Origin: Bacteroidota bacterium | GTDB taxonomy: Bacteria; Bacteroidota; Ignavibacteria; Kryptoniales; JAKASW01 | DNA length: 64,000 bases | Assembly: GCA_021811615.1 (NCBI GenBank) | Contig: JAJZNW010000093.1 | Coordinates: 41,921-105,920, forward strand | Direction: 5' to 3' | Shown here: positions 1 to 8,547 of the stretch, piece by piece | Numbering within the stretch: position 1 is the first letter of the stretch | Layout: the number at the start of each line of letters is the position of its first letter | The notes under the pieces: model-generated | Database searches by the model: none | What the model was told of the DNA's origin: nothing | Seen by the model: only the letters and a program-made list of their open reading frames with translations | Made by a program: the position numbers and the translations under genes

Positions 1-264
1 TGCATCCGCGGCCTCAACCACTGCATCAGGCGCGAACGCGGCGGGTACGAAAATGACTGAAGTATTGGCCCCTTCTTTTTCAACAGCTTCGGCAACGGTG
101 TTGAAGACGGGGACGTTCAGATGCTTAGTGCCGCCTTTGCCCGGCGTCACTCCGCCGACGACTTTCGTGCCGTACTCGATCATCTGTTCGGTATGGAAGG
201 AACCCTCGCCTCCCGTTATGCCCTGCACCACAAGGCGGGTCGATTTGTCAATCAGGATACTCAT
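1..264 (-). CDS. sucD: Succinate--CoA ligase (ADP/GDP-forming) subunit alpha, 5' part only
   Basis: The first 88 codons read into the window edge, so the C-terminal two thirds lie outside. The visible part has the N-terminal CoA-binding Rossmann fold: MSILID start, then [13 protein letters not shown], which binds the CoA nucleotide, and GGVTPGKGG, a family hallmark. The enzyme joins succinyl-CoA to succinate plus NTP in the TCA cycle; the phosphohistidine is not visible here. The ATG is 12 bp past the gatA stop with a purine-rich AAAGAGAG ahead of it, so it is probably co-transcribed with gatA. The beta subunit is not in the window. Confidence 0.93.
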   Translation of the reverse strand, partial: MSILIDKSTRLVVQGITGGEGSFHTEQMIEYGTKVVGGVTPGKGGTKHLNVPVFNTVAEAVEKEGANTSVIFVPAAFAPDAVVEAADA

Positions 265-276
265 TCTGGCTCTCTT

Positions 277-1698
277 TCAGCTCTTCAAAGATTGTTCGAT
301 ATGGTTTGCTAAAGTCAAGATCGTCTCCTCTTCGAACTGTCTTCCGAGCAGCTGGAGGCCGATCGGCAATGAAGACGAGTCTCTCCCAACCGGTATGGAC
401 ACACCCGGTATGCCGGCGAGGTTTGCGGAGACGGTGAATATATCGGAAAGGTACATTTTGACAGGATCGGATGTTTTTTCGCCAATCTTGAAAGCGGTAG
501 TCGGGGCAGTCGGCATGACGATGGCATCGACATCCCGGAAAGCGTCGTCGAAATCTTTTTTGATGATGCGGCGGACACGCTGTGCTTTCTTGTAATAAGC
601 ATCGTAATATCCGGCCGACAGGACGAAGGTTCCGAGCATTATTCTGCGCTTCACTTCCGGCCCAAATCCCTCGCTTCTCGACTCGACATACATTTCTTCG
701 AGCTCGTCGACTCCCTGTCTCCTATGGCCGTAACGTGCGCCGTCGTATCTCTCAAGGTTGGACGAAGCTTCCGCTGTAGCGAGTATGTAATAGGCCGGGA
801 TCGTGTAATCGAGATGGGGAAGGGACACTTCCTTGATTTTCACGCCCGCTCCCCTGAGATCGTCGATTTGTTTCTCGACGGTCTGCCTGACATCGTCGGC
901 AATTCCCGAGCTCAACGCTTCCTTTGCGACGCCGACGGTGAAGCCGCCGGCTTCGCGAACGAGGAGCGAAGTATATGATGGAACAGGTCTCTCGGCCGAA
1001 GTAGAATCCCGCTCATCGTGTCCGGCCATAACCTCCATTATGAGTGCCGAGTCGTATACGGAGTTCGAGATCGGTCCGATAACGTCGAACGAAGAGGCGA
1101 AAGCCACGAGCCCATATCTCGATACGCGGCCGTAGGTCGGCTTCAACCCGACGACGCCGCAAAACGAAGCCGGCTGCCTGATGGATCCTCCAGTGTCTGT
1201 CCCGAGCGCAACATGGCACAGCCCGGCTGCAACGGCCGAGGCGCTTCCGCCGCTCGAGCCGCCGGGGACCCTCTCCGTGTCCACCGGGTTCAGAACAGGA
1301 CCGAACGCACTGAACTCGGTTGAAGACCCCATGGCGAATTCATCCATGTTGGTCTTCCCGATAATAATCGCGTCCTCAGCCTCGAGACGTTCTATGACCG
1401 TGGCATCGTACACCGAGCTGAAATCTTCGAGTATCCTGGAACCGCAGGTAAGTCGTTTGCCTCTTACTGCGATTATGTCCTTGACACCGAGTACCAGGCC
1501 GGCGAGTTTACCGGGATTCCCCGCTTTTACCTTCGCATCGACCCTCTCGGCAGCTTCTATCGACTCATCGAAGAGCTGTAGAAATGCATTAAGGTTCGAT
1601 TTAGACCTTGCGCGCCCGAGGTAATTCTCGACAACACCCCTGCACGAGGCTTCTCCGTTGAGAAGTCTTTTTCTGAAATTCTGATATGTATCTGTCAA
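277..1698 (-). CDS. gatA: Asp-tRNA(Asn)/Glu-tRNA(Gln) amidotransferase subunit A
   Basis: Amidase of the GatCAB complex, which releases ammonia from glutamine to convert misacylated Glu-tRNA(Gln) or Asp-tRNA(Asn). The 473 residues match the family length. The amidase signature is complete: Lys73 in GVKD, cis-Ser148 in GGSSGGS and nucleophile Ser172 in DTGGSIRQP. The spacing between these three residues is the same as the Lys79/Ser154/Ser178 triad I recall for S. aureus GatA. The start codon is TTG, with only a weak AGCAGG ribosome site; no better in-frame start is close. gatB and gatC are not in the window. It lies between a tatA and sucD with short gaps. Confidence 0.96.
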   Translation of the reverse strand: MTDTYQNFRKRLLNGEASCRGVVENYLGRARSKSNLNAFLQLFDESIEAAERVDAKVKAGNPGKLAGLVLGVKDIIAVRGKRLTCGSRILEDFSSVYDATVIERLEAEDAIIIGKTNMDEFAMGSSTEFSAFGPVLNPVDTERVPGGSSGGSASAVAAGLCHVALGTDTGGSIRQPASFCGVVGLKPTYGRVSRYGLVAFASSFDVIGPISNSVYDSALIMEVMAGHDERDSTSAERPVPSYTSLLVREAGGFTVGVAKEALSSGIADDVRQTVEKQIDDLRGAGVKIKEVSLPHLDYTIPAYYILATAEASSNLERYDGARYGHRRQGVDELEEMYVESRSEGFGPEVKRRIMLGTFVLSAGYYDAYYKKAQRVRRIIKKDFDDAFRDVDAIVMPTAPTTAFKIGEKTSDPVKMYLSDIFTVSANLAGIPGVSIPVGRDSSSLPIGLQLLGRQFEEETILTLANHIEQSLKS

Positions 1699-1707
1699 AA
1701 CCTGCTG

Positions 1708-1968
1708 TTACTTAAGTTCGGAATTTGATTTGGATTCGGCATTGGAATTTCGCTGCGACGGAGAATCGACGGCTTTCGAAGACGAGGACCTTTCATCCTC
1801 GTTGACAGGCTTCTTTATCTCCTCAGAAACGTCATTCATAGCCTTCTTAAATTCCCTGATTCCCTTACCGATAGACTGTGCAATATCGGGTATCTTTTTC
1901 GGCCCGAAGAAAATAAGGACCAGAACGAGAATGAGAAGGATTTTGCCAATACTAAAATCATCCAACAT
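1708..1968 (-). CDS. tatA: Sec-independent translocase protein TatA/TatE (copy 1)
   Basis: An 86-residue TatA-type protein: one N-terminal transmembrane helix (about residues 7-22), the FGPKKIP hinge, then an amphipathic helix with SIGKGIREFKKA, and a charged Ser/Lys/Glu-rich tail. TatA oligomers form the passage for folded substrates bearing twin-arginine signals. This is the first of three TatA-like genes within 1.2 kb, all on the minus strand. It is separated from the other two by a 476-bp non-coding gap and is 9 bp from gatA. The hinge has FGP rather than FGG, as in copy 2. No tatB or tatC is seen here. Confidence 0.92.
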   Translation of the reverse strand: MLDDFSIGKILLILVLVLIFFGPKKIPDIAQSIGKGIREFKKAMNDVSEEIKKPVNEDERSSSSKAVDSPSQRNSNAESKSNSELK

Positions 1969-2444
1969 CTGATTGTACTCCGGAGCTGCTCGTGGCGTAC
2001 TCCATTTGAGTTAAGTTCATCTGAAACACTAGAGAACGTCAGTACGTCTTCAGAACCTGACGCACTGTAACATGATTAATTTAAAATTATCGCGGCTATC
2101 TTCAAAGCCATAGGCCCGTAGTGACTACTTGAATCCCATCTAAAAGGCCGCAAAGAGGAAAAGACTTCAGGCTTCCTTCCGAATTTCAAGCCGGGTAGGT
2201 TGGGAAAACCGGCCGGAAGTCATGATCGTAACGCCGGTCGCAGGCCCGGGACCGCTTTCAACGCTTCGCCGTGGGAACGGCCCGCCGGCCGCTTGACAGG
2301 CAGGGGCCCTTCAATTACAGGGAGAGACAGAAAGAAGAACCAATTCTCTGTGGAACTCTGTGAAATGTTAAAAGCCAGGCAGCGTCTACCTGTCCGGAAG
2401 GGGACGGCACTGCCATCAGCAGTTGCAGGGATGGACCCGGTGGA
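1969..2444. other. 476-bp non-coding gap between two tatA genes
   Basis: No convincing gene is seen on either strand; the open frames are short and lack family features. It is GC-rich with many short inverted motifs around 2200-2300. Around 2322-2375 it carries a stretch with the words GAGAGACAG, AATTCTCTGTG and CTCTGTGAAATGTT, which resembles the larger palindromic element at about 53374-53468. It looks like decayed repeat sequence inserted between duplicated tatA genes. Confidence 0.5.
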
Positions 2445-2717
2445 TCAGGACTTAAGTTCCGCTTTCTCTTTTTCTTCGGGCGCCAATTTCAGCGAAGGAG
2501 CCGGCTGTTCGAGTTTCTTCTGATCTTTCTGTGGTTCCTTCGGTTTCTCGTTAATCGCAGTTGAGACTTCATCCTGAACGTCTTTCATCGCGCGCTTAAA
2601 CTCCCTGATGCCTTTTCCGATCGACTGCGCGATATCCGGTATGCGCTTGGGACCGAAGAACACGACAACCACGATGATTATCAGAAGGATCTCACCAAAC
2701 CCAAGATTCTCAAACAT
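2445..2717 (-). CDS. tatA: Sec-independent translocase protein TatA/TatE (copy 2)
   Basis: A 90-residue TatA paralogue: membrane helix at about residues 8-22, the FFGPKRIPDIAQ hinge and amphipathic helix, and SIGKGIREFKRA. The tail is Lys/Glu/Pro-rich. Its first 46 residues are close to copy 1, pointing to a recent duplication, whereas copy 3 is more distant ([11 protein letters not shown]). It lies 21 bp downstream of copy 3 and probably shares its transcript. Role: pore-forming component of the twin-arginine export system in the inner membrane; the partner TatC must be encoded elsewhere. Confidence 0.92.
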   Translation of the reverse strand: MFENLGFGEILLIIIVVVVFFGPKRIPDIAQSIGKGIREFKRAMKDVQDEVSTAINEKPKEPQKDQKKLEQPAPSLKLAPEEKEKAELKS

Positions 2718-2738
2718 CTATTTGCCCTTTCCCCCTGT

Positions 2739-2915
2739 TTAGTCTTTCTTCTCTTCCTTCTTTCCCTCTTCTTCGTCGGGTTCTTTCACAGCCTTCTTGA
2801 ATTCCTTTATCCCTTTACCGATGCCCTGCGCAAGTTCCGGCAGCTTCTTACCGCCAAATAGCAGAAGGAGCGCAACGATGATGAGGATAATCTCAGTTGG
2901 GCCAAAATCAAACAT
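2739..2915 (-). CDS. tatA: Sec-independent translocase protein TatA/TatE (copy 3, short)
   Basis: A 58-residue protein read on the minus strand from ATG at 2915 to TAA at 2739. It begins [13 protein letters not shown], has one membrane helix, then the canonical [12 protein letters not shown] hinge, [12 protein letters not shown], and a short acidic/Lys tail ending KKEEKKD. The Gly-Gly hinge is nearer the typical TatA than copies 1 and 2. GGAGGC lies just upstream of the ATG. It follows purQ by 18 bp, so it is probably the first tat gene of the operon. Being under 60 codons it is easily missed by automatic calling. Confidence 0.9.
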   Translation of the reverse strand: MFDFGPTEIILIIVALLLLFGGKKLPELAQGIGKGIKEFKKAVKEPDEEEGKKEEKKD

Positions 2916-2933
2916 GGCAGCCTCCTATTTCCC

Positions 2934-3629
2934 TCAATTTAGACTCTGGACGACCGACTTCAAAACCGCCTTCCCCTGTGCGCTACCAAGTATCTGTTCG
3001 CTGGCGCGTTCGGGGTGCGGCATCATTCCCAGGACATTTCGTCTTGAATTCACAATTCCGGCTATGTTGTAGATCGACCCGTTAGGATTGGCATCGCGAG
3101 TGATTTCACCGTCAGCGGTCGAGTATCTGAACACGATTTGATCGCCGTCCTCAAGGCTTTTCAGGGCTGACTCATCGGCGTAGAAATTTCCGTCGCCGTG
3201 AGCAATCGGCACTTTGAGCACCTGCCCCTTTTCGAGACCCGAAGTAAAAGGGGTCGCAGCCGTCTCGGTTCTCAAATATACCTGCCGGCAAACGAATTTC
3301 AGGCTGGCGTTTCTAAGGAGCGCACCGGGAAGTAGCCCAGCCTCCACCAGCACCTGGAAGCCATTGCAAATGCCCATGACCAGGCCGCCTTTCGACGCGA
3401 ACTTCACTACCTCGTTCATGATGGGGGAGAAGCGCGCTATGGCACCCGATCGGAGATAATCACCGTAAGAGAAACCTCCGGGGAGCACAACTATGTCTAC
3501 ACCGTTCAAGCTTGTTTCCTTGTGCCAGAGGAGTTCGACCTTCTGATCAAGGACACTCCCGAAAGCGTTGTACGCATCCATGTCGCAATTCGACCCAGGG
3601 AACACTACCACACCGACTTTACCCGTCAT
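2934..3629 (-). CDS. purQ: Phosphoribosylformylglycinamidine synthase glutaminase subunit
   Basis: Glutaminase component of FGAM synthase, which delivers ammonia to PurL in step 4 of purine synthesis. It is a class I glutamine amidotransferase of 231 residues with nucleophile Cys88 in GICNGFQ, the catalytic His205-x-Glu207 in MPHPERA, the [10 protein letters not shown] oxyanion strand and the HGDGNF segment typical of PurQ. Its ATG overlaps the purS stop (ATGA), the usual purS-purQ coupling of organisms with a small PurL. purL itself is not in the window. Confidence 0.97.
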   Translation of the reverse strand: MTGKVGVVVFPGSNCDMDAYNAFGSVLDQKVELLWHKETSLNGVDIVVLPGGFSYGDYLRSGAIARFSPIMNEVVKFASKGGLVMGICNGFQVLVEAGLLPGALLRNASLKFVCRQVYLRTETAATPFTSGLEKGQVLKVPIAHGDGNFYADESALKSLEDGDQIVFRYSTADGEITRDANPNGSIYNIAGIVNSRRNVLGMMPHPERASEQILGSAQGKAVLKSVVQSLN

Positions 3630-3940
3630 GATTTCACCTTCGCATCAGAACGCGCGGAGTTTGGGCTCGAGAACTTCGCCACGGACTTGCCGGAAGCATC
3701 GAAGAGCTCGCCCTCGTACTCCTCCGTCACCGGGTTCGCGAGCAGTTTCGTGCAGGCCGATGTCGCCAGCTCCACTGCTTTGTCCACCTCGGTTTCATCG
3801 ACAACTATGTCGATGTTCTTCCCTGTCCTCACTTTACTAAGCCTCGTGAAGCCGAGGTTCCTCAGACTGCTTTCTATTGCCTTTCCCTGTGGATCAAGGA
3901 TTTTGCTTTTCAGGGTAACTTCTATTCTTGCTTTAAACAA
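3626..3940 (-). CDS. purS: Phosphoribosylformylglycinamidine synthase subunit PurS
   Basis: Small bridging subunit of the three-part FGAM synthase. It starts [11 protein letters not shown] and has the hallmark [13 protein letters not shown] helix and the GKNIDIVV strand. At 104 residues it is longer than the usual 80-85, with a C-terminal tail of about 20 Ser/Lys-rich residues. The start is TTG at 3940, supported by AGGAGG five to six bases upstream; that site overlaps the pssA stop. The gene overlaps purQ by 4 bp, so both are translationally coupled. Confidence 0.94.
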   Translation of the reverse strand: MFKARIEVTLKSKILDPQGKAIESSLRNLGFTRLSKVRTGKNIDIVVDETEVDKAVELATSACTKLLANPVTEEYEGELFDASGKSVAKFSSPNSARSDAKVKS

Positions 3941-3950
3941 CTATACCTCC

Positions 3951-4745
3951 TCAGATATCAAAACTGCTCAACTCAACATCCTCTTCCTCCTCGTTGGGCT
4001 TCCGGGGAGATACAAGCGCCTTGATGTGTTCGGCCAGCCAGCGGACGAGTCCACCGGCGATATACAGGAGGAAGAGCCAGAACAGCGCTTTGCCCATGGT
4101 GGCGATCGCGATTATGACGCCGACGCTGAAAATCGTGAACTTCAACGGGTGTGCCCGTACTGCCCTTTTACTAAACTTCGGAAGTGTATCGTACCTCACC
4201 GTGCTGACCATGAGGAGCGACAGGGCCACAGCCAATACCGGGAGAAACGGCGCCGCATCGGGATTCAGCCAACCGATGCTCCGTTCGTAAAAGAGGAGGA
4301 CGAAAGAACTGATGGTGATCGCGCTCGAAGGAATCGGAAGGCCTTTGAAATAACTCTTGTCAAAACCGACCAGCTGGACATTGAACCGTGCGAGCCGTAA
4401 TCCGCCGAATACCATTACCATGGCGCTTGCCAGGGTTCCTATAGGTCCGAGACTATGTAGTCCGATCTGGTAAATCATAAAGGAAGGGGCGACGCCGAAC
4501 GACACAAGGTCGGATAAGGAGTCGAGCTCCACACCGAACTCACTGGAGCTTTTTGTCAGACGCGCCATGACGCCATCCAGGCTGTCGAAAATTGCCGCGA
4601 GTACTATCAACCAGGAGGCAGACACGAAGTCGTGGTTCGAGGAAGAGAGGATGGACATGAAACCCGAGAACATATTCAGGATTGTAAAGAAGCTAGGAAT
4701 TACGGCCCGGGAAATATGGATGTTGTACTTTCGTTTTCTACTCAT
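3951..4745 (-). CDS. pssA: CDP-diacylglycerol--serine O-phosphatidyltransferase
   Basis: Membrane enzyme making phosphatidylserine from CDP-diacylglycerol and serine. The CDP-alcohol phosphatidyltransferase motif is complete: Asp54, Asp57-Gly58, Ala61-Arg62, Gly71, Asp75 and Asp79. Six or more hydrophobic segments follow along the 264 residues, and the tail is acidic (EEEEDVELS). It overlaps the psd stop by 8 bp, so the two enzymes that convert CDP-DAG to phosphatidylethanolamine are translationally coupled. It sits between purine genes purC and purS in one apparent operon. Confidence 0.96.
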   Translation of the reverse strand: MSRKRKYNIHISRAVIPSFFTILNMFSGFMSILSSSNHDFVSASWLIVLAAIFDSLDGVMARLTKSSSEFGVELDSLSDLVSFGVAPSFMIYQIGLHSLGPIGTLASAMVMVFGGLRLARFNVQLVGFDKSYFKGLPIPSSAITISSFVLLFYERSIGWLNPDAAPFLPVLAVALSLLMVSTVRYDTLPKFSKRAVRAHPLKFTIFSVGVIIAIATMGKALFWLFLLYIAGGLVRWLAEHIKALVSPRKPNEEEEDVELSSFDI

Positions 4746-5403
4746 TTTGCAGAACTCCCAAGATTGTGCTGCCGCCAGAAGTTTTGTCGCCCAGTTTTAT
4801 CTTAACTTCGCAATTGAGGGGAAGCATCACGTCGACTCGCGAACCGAACTTAATCATCCCAAACCTGTCGCCCGCATTGACCTTCTGCCCCTCTTCCAAT
4901 TCACACACGATCCTTCTCGCTATAAAGCCCGCGATCTGCTTGAAGAGCAGCCGCTGTCCCCCGTTTTCCAGACCGATCAGCATCCGTTCGTTTCTCTCGC
5001 TCGATTTCTCGTCGAATGCTACGATGTATTCTCCCTTCACATATTTCAGGAACTTCACCTCGCCGCTCATCGGTATCCTGTTGACGTGCACGTTTGCGGG
5101 CGACATGAATATGCTGACCAATCTGGCTTTTGACTTCAGGAATTCCTTCTCTTCAGTCTCGCCGATAAAAACGACTTTGCCGTCGGCGGGGGCGAGTATC
5201 ACCTCGTTGCCCGCTCCCTGGGGAACACGATCCGGGTCGCGAAAGAAATAGAGCGTGAACCCTGCCGCCAGAAGGGCCGCCAAGTCCAAAGCTATCTTGA
5301 CCGGTTGGATTGGAACCAGGAAGGAAATGAAGACCAGTAACACGCACGCAACGAGGATAACCGCGATCACATCGGATCCGTAACGTGCCAACTTAGGGAA
5401 CAT
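4738..5403 (-). CDS. psd: Phosphatidylserine decarboxylase proenzyme (short type)
   Basis: Pyruvoyl-dependent enzyme that decarboxylates phosphatidylserine to phosphatidylethanolamine. The 221-residue form matches the short family that is cleaved near its C-terminus: a GGST motif at 210-213 gives predicted self-cleavage between Gly211 and Ser212, whose Ser becomes the pyruvoyl group of a 10-residue alpha chain. Two N-terminal membrane segments (about 11-30 and 36-54), the YFFRDPDR motif, APADGKV and MSPANVHVNR are present. It starts 5 bp after purC stops and overlaps pssA. Confidence 0.95.
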   Translation of the reverse strand: MFPKLARYGSDVIAVILVACVLLVFISFLVPIQPVKIALDLAALLAAGFTLYFFRDPDRVPQGAGNEVILAPADGKVVFIGETEEKEFLKSKARLVSIFMSPANVHVNRIPMSGEVKFLKYVKGEYIVAFDEKSSERNERMLIGLENGGQRLLFKQIAGFIARRIVCELEEGQKVNAGDRFGMIKFGSRVDVMLPLNCEVKIKLGDKTSGGSTILGVLQNE

Positions 5404-5408
5404 TTCTG

Positions 5409-6152
5409 TCAGGCCTTGCGCTTAGACGCCGCAGCGCCACGCGGTGCAGAAGGGAGAATTCGGGTGTAAACCAGTTGATAATATCTTGAGGCCTCTCGCG
5501 AATCGTGAGAAGCGGTAACTGAAATTTCCTCGCCGGTGGTATTGTCTATGACAGTCATATTCTCAGGTGAAATCTCATCACCCAGCATTATCACACCCTT
5601 ATACTTCCCAAATTTCATCGTGATATCGACCAGGGTAAAACCCCGTCTTTCCATAAAACTCTTCATGACAGCGTCGATTTTACTCGCGAGTCTGTTCATC
5701 GTCCGGAATTCATCAGGAGTCACATATTGCAGGGCGTACAGATGAGAATCGTTTACAAAATGTTCACCACTTTCATCCTGCAAAAGATACTCGAAAACCG
5801 GAAAGTCAAGTTGCTGCTTTGTCTTGAAATGTTTGAACCGTTTCGCAAAAGACTGTGAAGCGATATTCCTTACCGTAACTTCGACCGGGATAACACTCAG
5901 TCTCTTGATAAGAAGTTCGCTGCCATTTTGACTGAAGAAGTGTGTGGGGATTTGGTAAGTCTCGAGGTATGCGAAAATAAACGCCTGCAGTTCTGCAGCT
6001 ATCTTCGGCCTGTCCTTGATCTTGAAAATCTTTTTCCCGTCAACCCCAAGCTCCGATCGAAATTCAGCCAAAAGAATATCATCCTGAGGAAGCGAGTAGA
6101 GTATCTTCGACCTCCCTCTGGATAGAATCAGTCTTTTTTCCTTTTTCGCCAA
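5409..6152 (-). CDS. purC: Phosphoribosylaminoimidazole-succinocarboxamide synthase (SAICAR synthetase)
   Basis: Joins CAIR and aspartate using ATP, step 8 of purine synthesis. It is 247 residues, near the usual 235-250. Family features visible: SRGRSKILY near the N-terminus, GSELLIKRL, VIPVEVTVRN(I/-)AS, and DITMKFGKY near the C-terminal third. The start codon is TTG at 6152 behind a GGAGG site, and a near-consensus promoter lies 25-53 bp upstream. It leads the operon that continues with psd and pssA. The C-terminus carries an Ala/Lys/Arg-rich extension. Confidence 0.94.
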   Translation of the reverse strand: MAKKEKRLILSRGRSKILYSLPQDDILLAEFRSELGVDGKKIFKIKDRPKIAAELQAFIFAYLETYQIPTHFFSQNGSELLIKRLSVIPVEVTVRNIASQSFAKRFKHFKTKQQLDFPVFEYLLQDESGEHFVNDSHLYALQYVTPDEFRTMNRLASKIDAVMKSFMERRGFTLVDITMKFGKYKGVIMLGDEISPENMTVIDNTTGEEISVTASHDSREASRYYQLVYTRILPSAPRGAAASKRKA

Positions 6153-6176
6153 TAAACCTCCGCTGAAATTCTAAAA

Positions 6177-6205
6177 ATAATAACAAAAAGCTTCGGAAAA
6201 GTCAA
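6177..6205 (-). promoter_or_regulatory. Predicted sigma70-type promoter for the purC operon
   Basis: On the minus strand TTGACT (6205-6200), a 17-bp spacer and TATTAT (6182-6177) lie just upstream of the purC ribosome site. The spacing and boxes fit a housekeeping promoter. No PurR-like operator or purine riboswitch was recognised in the 230-bp gap. Confidence 0.65.
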
Positions 6206-6384
6206 GATGCTAACTTATTGATTCAGCGAAACTTATAAAATTTCAGAGGGGCACACGATTACACTAAAAATTTGGTGGGCTTTTCTTACAAAACAGGCGC
6301 AAAAATGAATGAAAAGGAAGCTCGGCTTGCCCCATTAGAACAGCGTTTGGTGTGCATCCTGTCACACCTCGAGCATATCGGGAA

Positions 6385-7107
6385 TTACACCGGAAAGGCA
6401 GACGAGTCAACCCAAAAGACAAGTCTCCCCTTTACCGGTTCAATTCCTCTTGCCGGAATGACGTGGTAATCGGTCCCCATCTCCGCCACTTCATGCAAGG
6501 CGGGACGTTTGTCGCTCCCCGTAATTAAGAAATAGATCGAAGCGGACCTATTGAGGATTGGATAAGTGAGCGTGATTCTCCTTGGCGGGGTTGCGGGAAC
6601 ATCGACTGGCGTCACCCACTTACGGCATTCGTCAAGCGCTTTCGAATGCGGAAAGAGCGACGCAGTATGTCCCTCCTTCCCCATTCCGAGCAATAACAGA
6701 TCGAATGTCTCGCCCACATCCTGAAAGAAATCCCTGAGCACTCTCTCGTACGCCGCCGCGGCCTTATCCGTTCCTGACAATTCTGTAGGGATCGGATGAA
6801 TATTTCCCTGCGGAATCGGAACGAGGTCAAGCAGTGTTTGTTTTGCCATCAGGAAATTGCTGTTCGCATCGGAGTGCGGTACGTACCGCTCGTCTCCGAA
6901 AAAGATCGAGACTGAATCCCACGGGACCTCGTCGCGGTACCGGGTGGCGAGGAGGTGATGGAGCGTTCTCGGTGTGTTTCCACCGGAAAGGGCGACAGAG
7001 CAGGTCCCTTTTCGTCCGACGGTTTCAGAGATTAGGCTGCTCACATCTGCTGCGGCAGCCTCGCTCAATGTGTCCAGGTTCTCGAATCTTTTCAGTTCAC
7101 CTCTCAT
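6385..7107 (-). CDS. pgl: 6-phosphogluconolactonase
   Basis: Hydrolyses 6-phosphogluconolactone in the oxidative pentose phosphate pathway. It has the NagB/Pgl fold: VALSGGNTPRTL at the N-terminal third, FFGDERYVPH, and LLLGMGKEGHTASLFP with the catalytic His. I place the start at the ATG at 7107, which overlaps the zwf stop as ATGA; an upstream in-frame start would add 18 residues lying wholly inside zwf. That gives 240 residues, the usual size. It ends the GH15-gnd-zwf-pgl cluster. Confidence 0.95.
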   Translation of the reverse strand: MRGELKRFENLDTLSEAAAADVSSLISETVGRKGTCSVALSGGNTPRTLHHLLATRYRDEVPWDSVSIFFGDERYVPHSDANSNFLMAKQTLLDLVPIPQGNIHPIPTELSGTDKAAAAYERVLRDFFQDVGETFDLLLLGMGKEGHTASLFPHSKALDECRKWVTPVDVPATPPRRITLTYPILNRSASIYFLITGSDKRPALHEVAEMGTDYHVIPARGIEPVKGRLVFWVDSSAFPV

Positions 7108-8546
7108 AGGGTAGACCACTTCTCGCCTTCCAGCAGTCTTTCCGCTTCTACAGGTCCCCATGTGCCCGACGCGTACTTATGCACATCGAACTTCTGGGAC
7201 AGCAGAGGAGTGTAAAGCTCCCAGGAAGATTCGACCTCATCCGCACGGACAAAGAGCGTCTGGTCCCCCCTCAGGACATCCAGGAGCAGAGTCTCGTAGG
7301 CATCCGGTATCCTGCCGAACACTTCACCGTACTGGAAGTGGAGTCTCTGAGTGGAAAGTCTATAAGCGTCGCCGGGCTCCTTTACCTTGAAGGAAAGATC
7401 GAAGCCTTCGTTTGGCTGGAGAGTCATGATCAATTTGTTCGGCTGAATGTCCTTTATAGAGAACTGACCGAAGATCGATACAGGAGGACGCCTGAAAGTA
7501 ATTGCGACTTCGGTTATGCCTTTGAACATCCGCTTTCCGGTCCGCAGGATGAAGGGAACGCCCTGCCATCGCCAGTTTGAGATGTTGAGTTTGAGCGCGA
7601 CGTACGTCTCGGTCCTGGAATCGGGGCTGACTCTCTCTTCTTCGAGATACCCCTCCACTTCTTTTCCCTGTACTGCGCCCCGCATATACTGGCCGAACAC
7701 GACATCGTCGGGGGAGATCGGAGAAATAGCTTTCAGCACTTTCACCTTCTCGTGGCGGACGGCATCGGCTTCGAGAGCTGTCGGGACTTCCATCGCAGTG
7801 AGTGTAGTAATCTGGGTGAGATGGTTTTGAATCATATCGCGGAGGGCGCCGACCCTGTCATAGTATCCGCCTCTGTGTTCCGCGCCGACGGTCTCCGCCA
7901 CGGTGATTTCGACGCGTTCAATCCTATCCCTGTTCCACAACGACTCGAACATCGCGTTGCTGAAACGGAAAGCGATAAGGTTCTGGACGGTCTCCTTGCC
8001 GAGGTAATGGTCGATCCTGTAGATCTGGGACTCGTTGAAGTAATTGTGCACGAGCGCATTCAGGTCGCGCGCCGATTGGAGATCCTGACCGAACGGTTTT
8101 TCGACAACGAGCTTGACATCGCCCTTACTCTTGTTGAGCCCTACTTCGCCGATATTCTTTATAGCGTTCGGGAAAACAGAGGGAGGGACCGCGAGATAAA
8201 AGATCCTGTTGCCTGTTAGATTAGATTTCTTCTCGAGTTCAAGTATGCGGTCGGATAGCGACTTGTACTCCTCCAGCGAGCCGCCACCTACGGAGTGGTA
8301 GTATACCCAGTCAAACGATTCGGTCCTTACGTCGCTGTCGATCCCCTCCTCTTCGACCGAGCGTGCAACGAAATCGCGGTAGGTGTCGTCATTATGTTTC
8401 TTTCCGGTTCCCGCGCCGATAAGCAGGAACTCCGAGAGGTGTCTTTCACGAAGCCTGCAGATGGCAGGGAGAAGTTTCCTCCTTGCGAGATCGCCCGTAC
8501 CGCCGACGATCACGAGCAGATATGGAGGTATCCTCTTTCCATTCAT
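7104..8546 (-). CDS. zwf: Glucose-6-phosphate 1-dehydrogenase
   Basis: Oxidises glucose 6-phosphate to 6-phosphogluconolactone with NAD(P)+. It is 480 residues, typical for the family. The N-terminal GGTGDLARRKL nucleotide motif (residues 15-25), EKPFG (149-153) and the active-site RIDHYLGKE (177-185, with His180 and Lys184) are all present. It starts 1 bp before the end of the gap after gnd and overlaps pgl by 4 bp, so all three oxidative-branch genes are coupled. Cofactor preference cannot be read with certainty. Confidence 0.98.
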   Translation of the reverse strand: MNGKRIPPYLLVIVGGTGDLARRKLLPAICRLRERHLSEFLLIGAGTGKKHNDDTYRDFVARSVEEEGIDSDVRTESFDWVYYHSVGGGSLEEYKSLSDRILELEKKSNLTGNRIFYLAVPPSVFPNAIKNIGEVGLNKSKGDVKLVVEKPFGQDLQSARDLNALVHNYFNESQIYRIDHYLGKETVQNLIAFRFSNAMFESLWNRDRIERVEITVAETVGAEHRGGYYDRVGALRDMIQNHLTQITTLTAMEVPTALEADAVRHEKVKVLKAISPISPDDVVFGQYMRGAVQGKEVEGYLEEERVSPDSRTETYVALKLNISNWRWQGVPFILRTGKRMFKGITEVAITFRRPPVSIFGQFSIKDIQPNKLIMTLQPNEGFDLSFKVKEPGDAYRLSTQRLHFQYGEVFGRIPDAYETLLLDVLRGDQTLFVRADEVESSWELYTPLLSQKFDVHKYASGTWGPVEAERLLEGEKWSTL

Positions 8547-8547
8547 A

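Noticed and set aside
53..595. A 180-codon open frame on the plus strand
   Set aside because: It runs antisense through sucD and gatA, both of which have strong family motifs; the product has no recognisable features.
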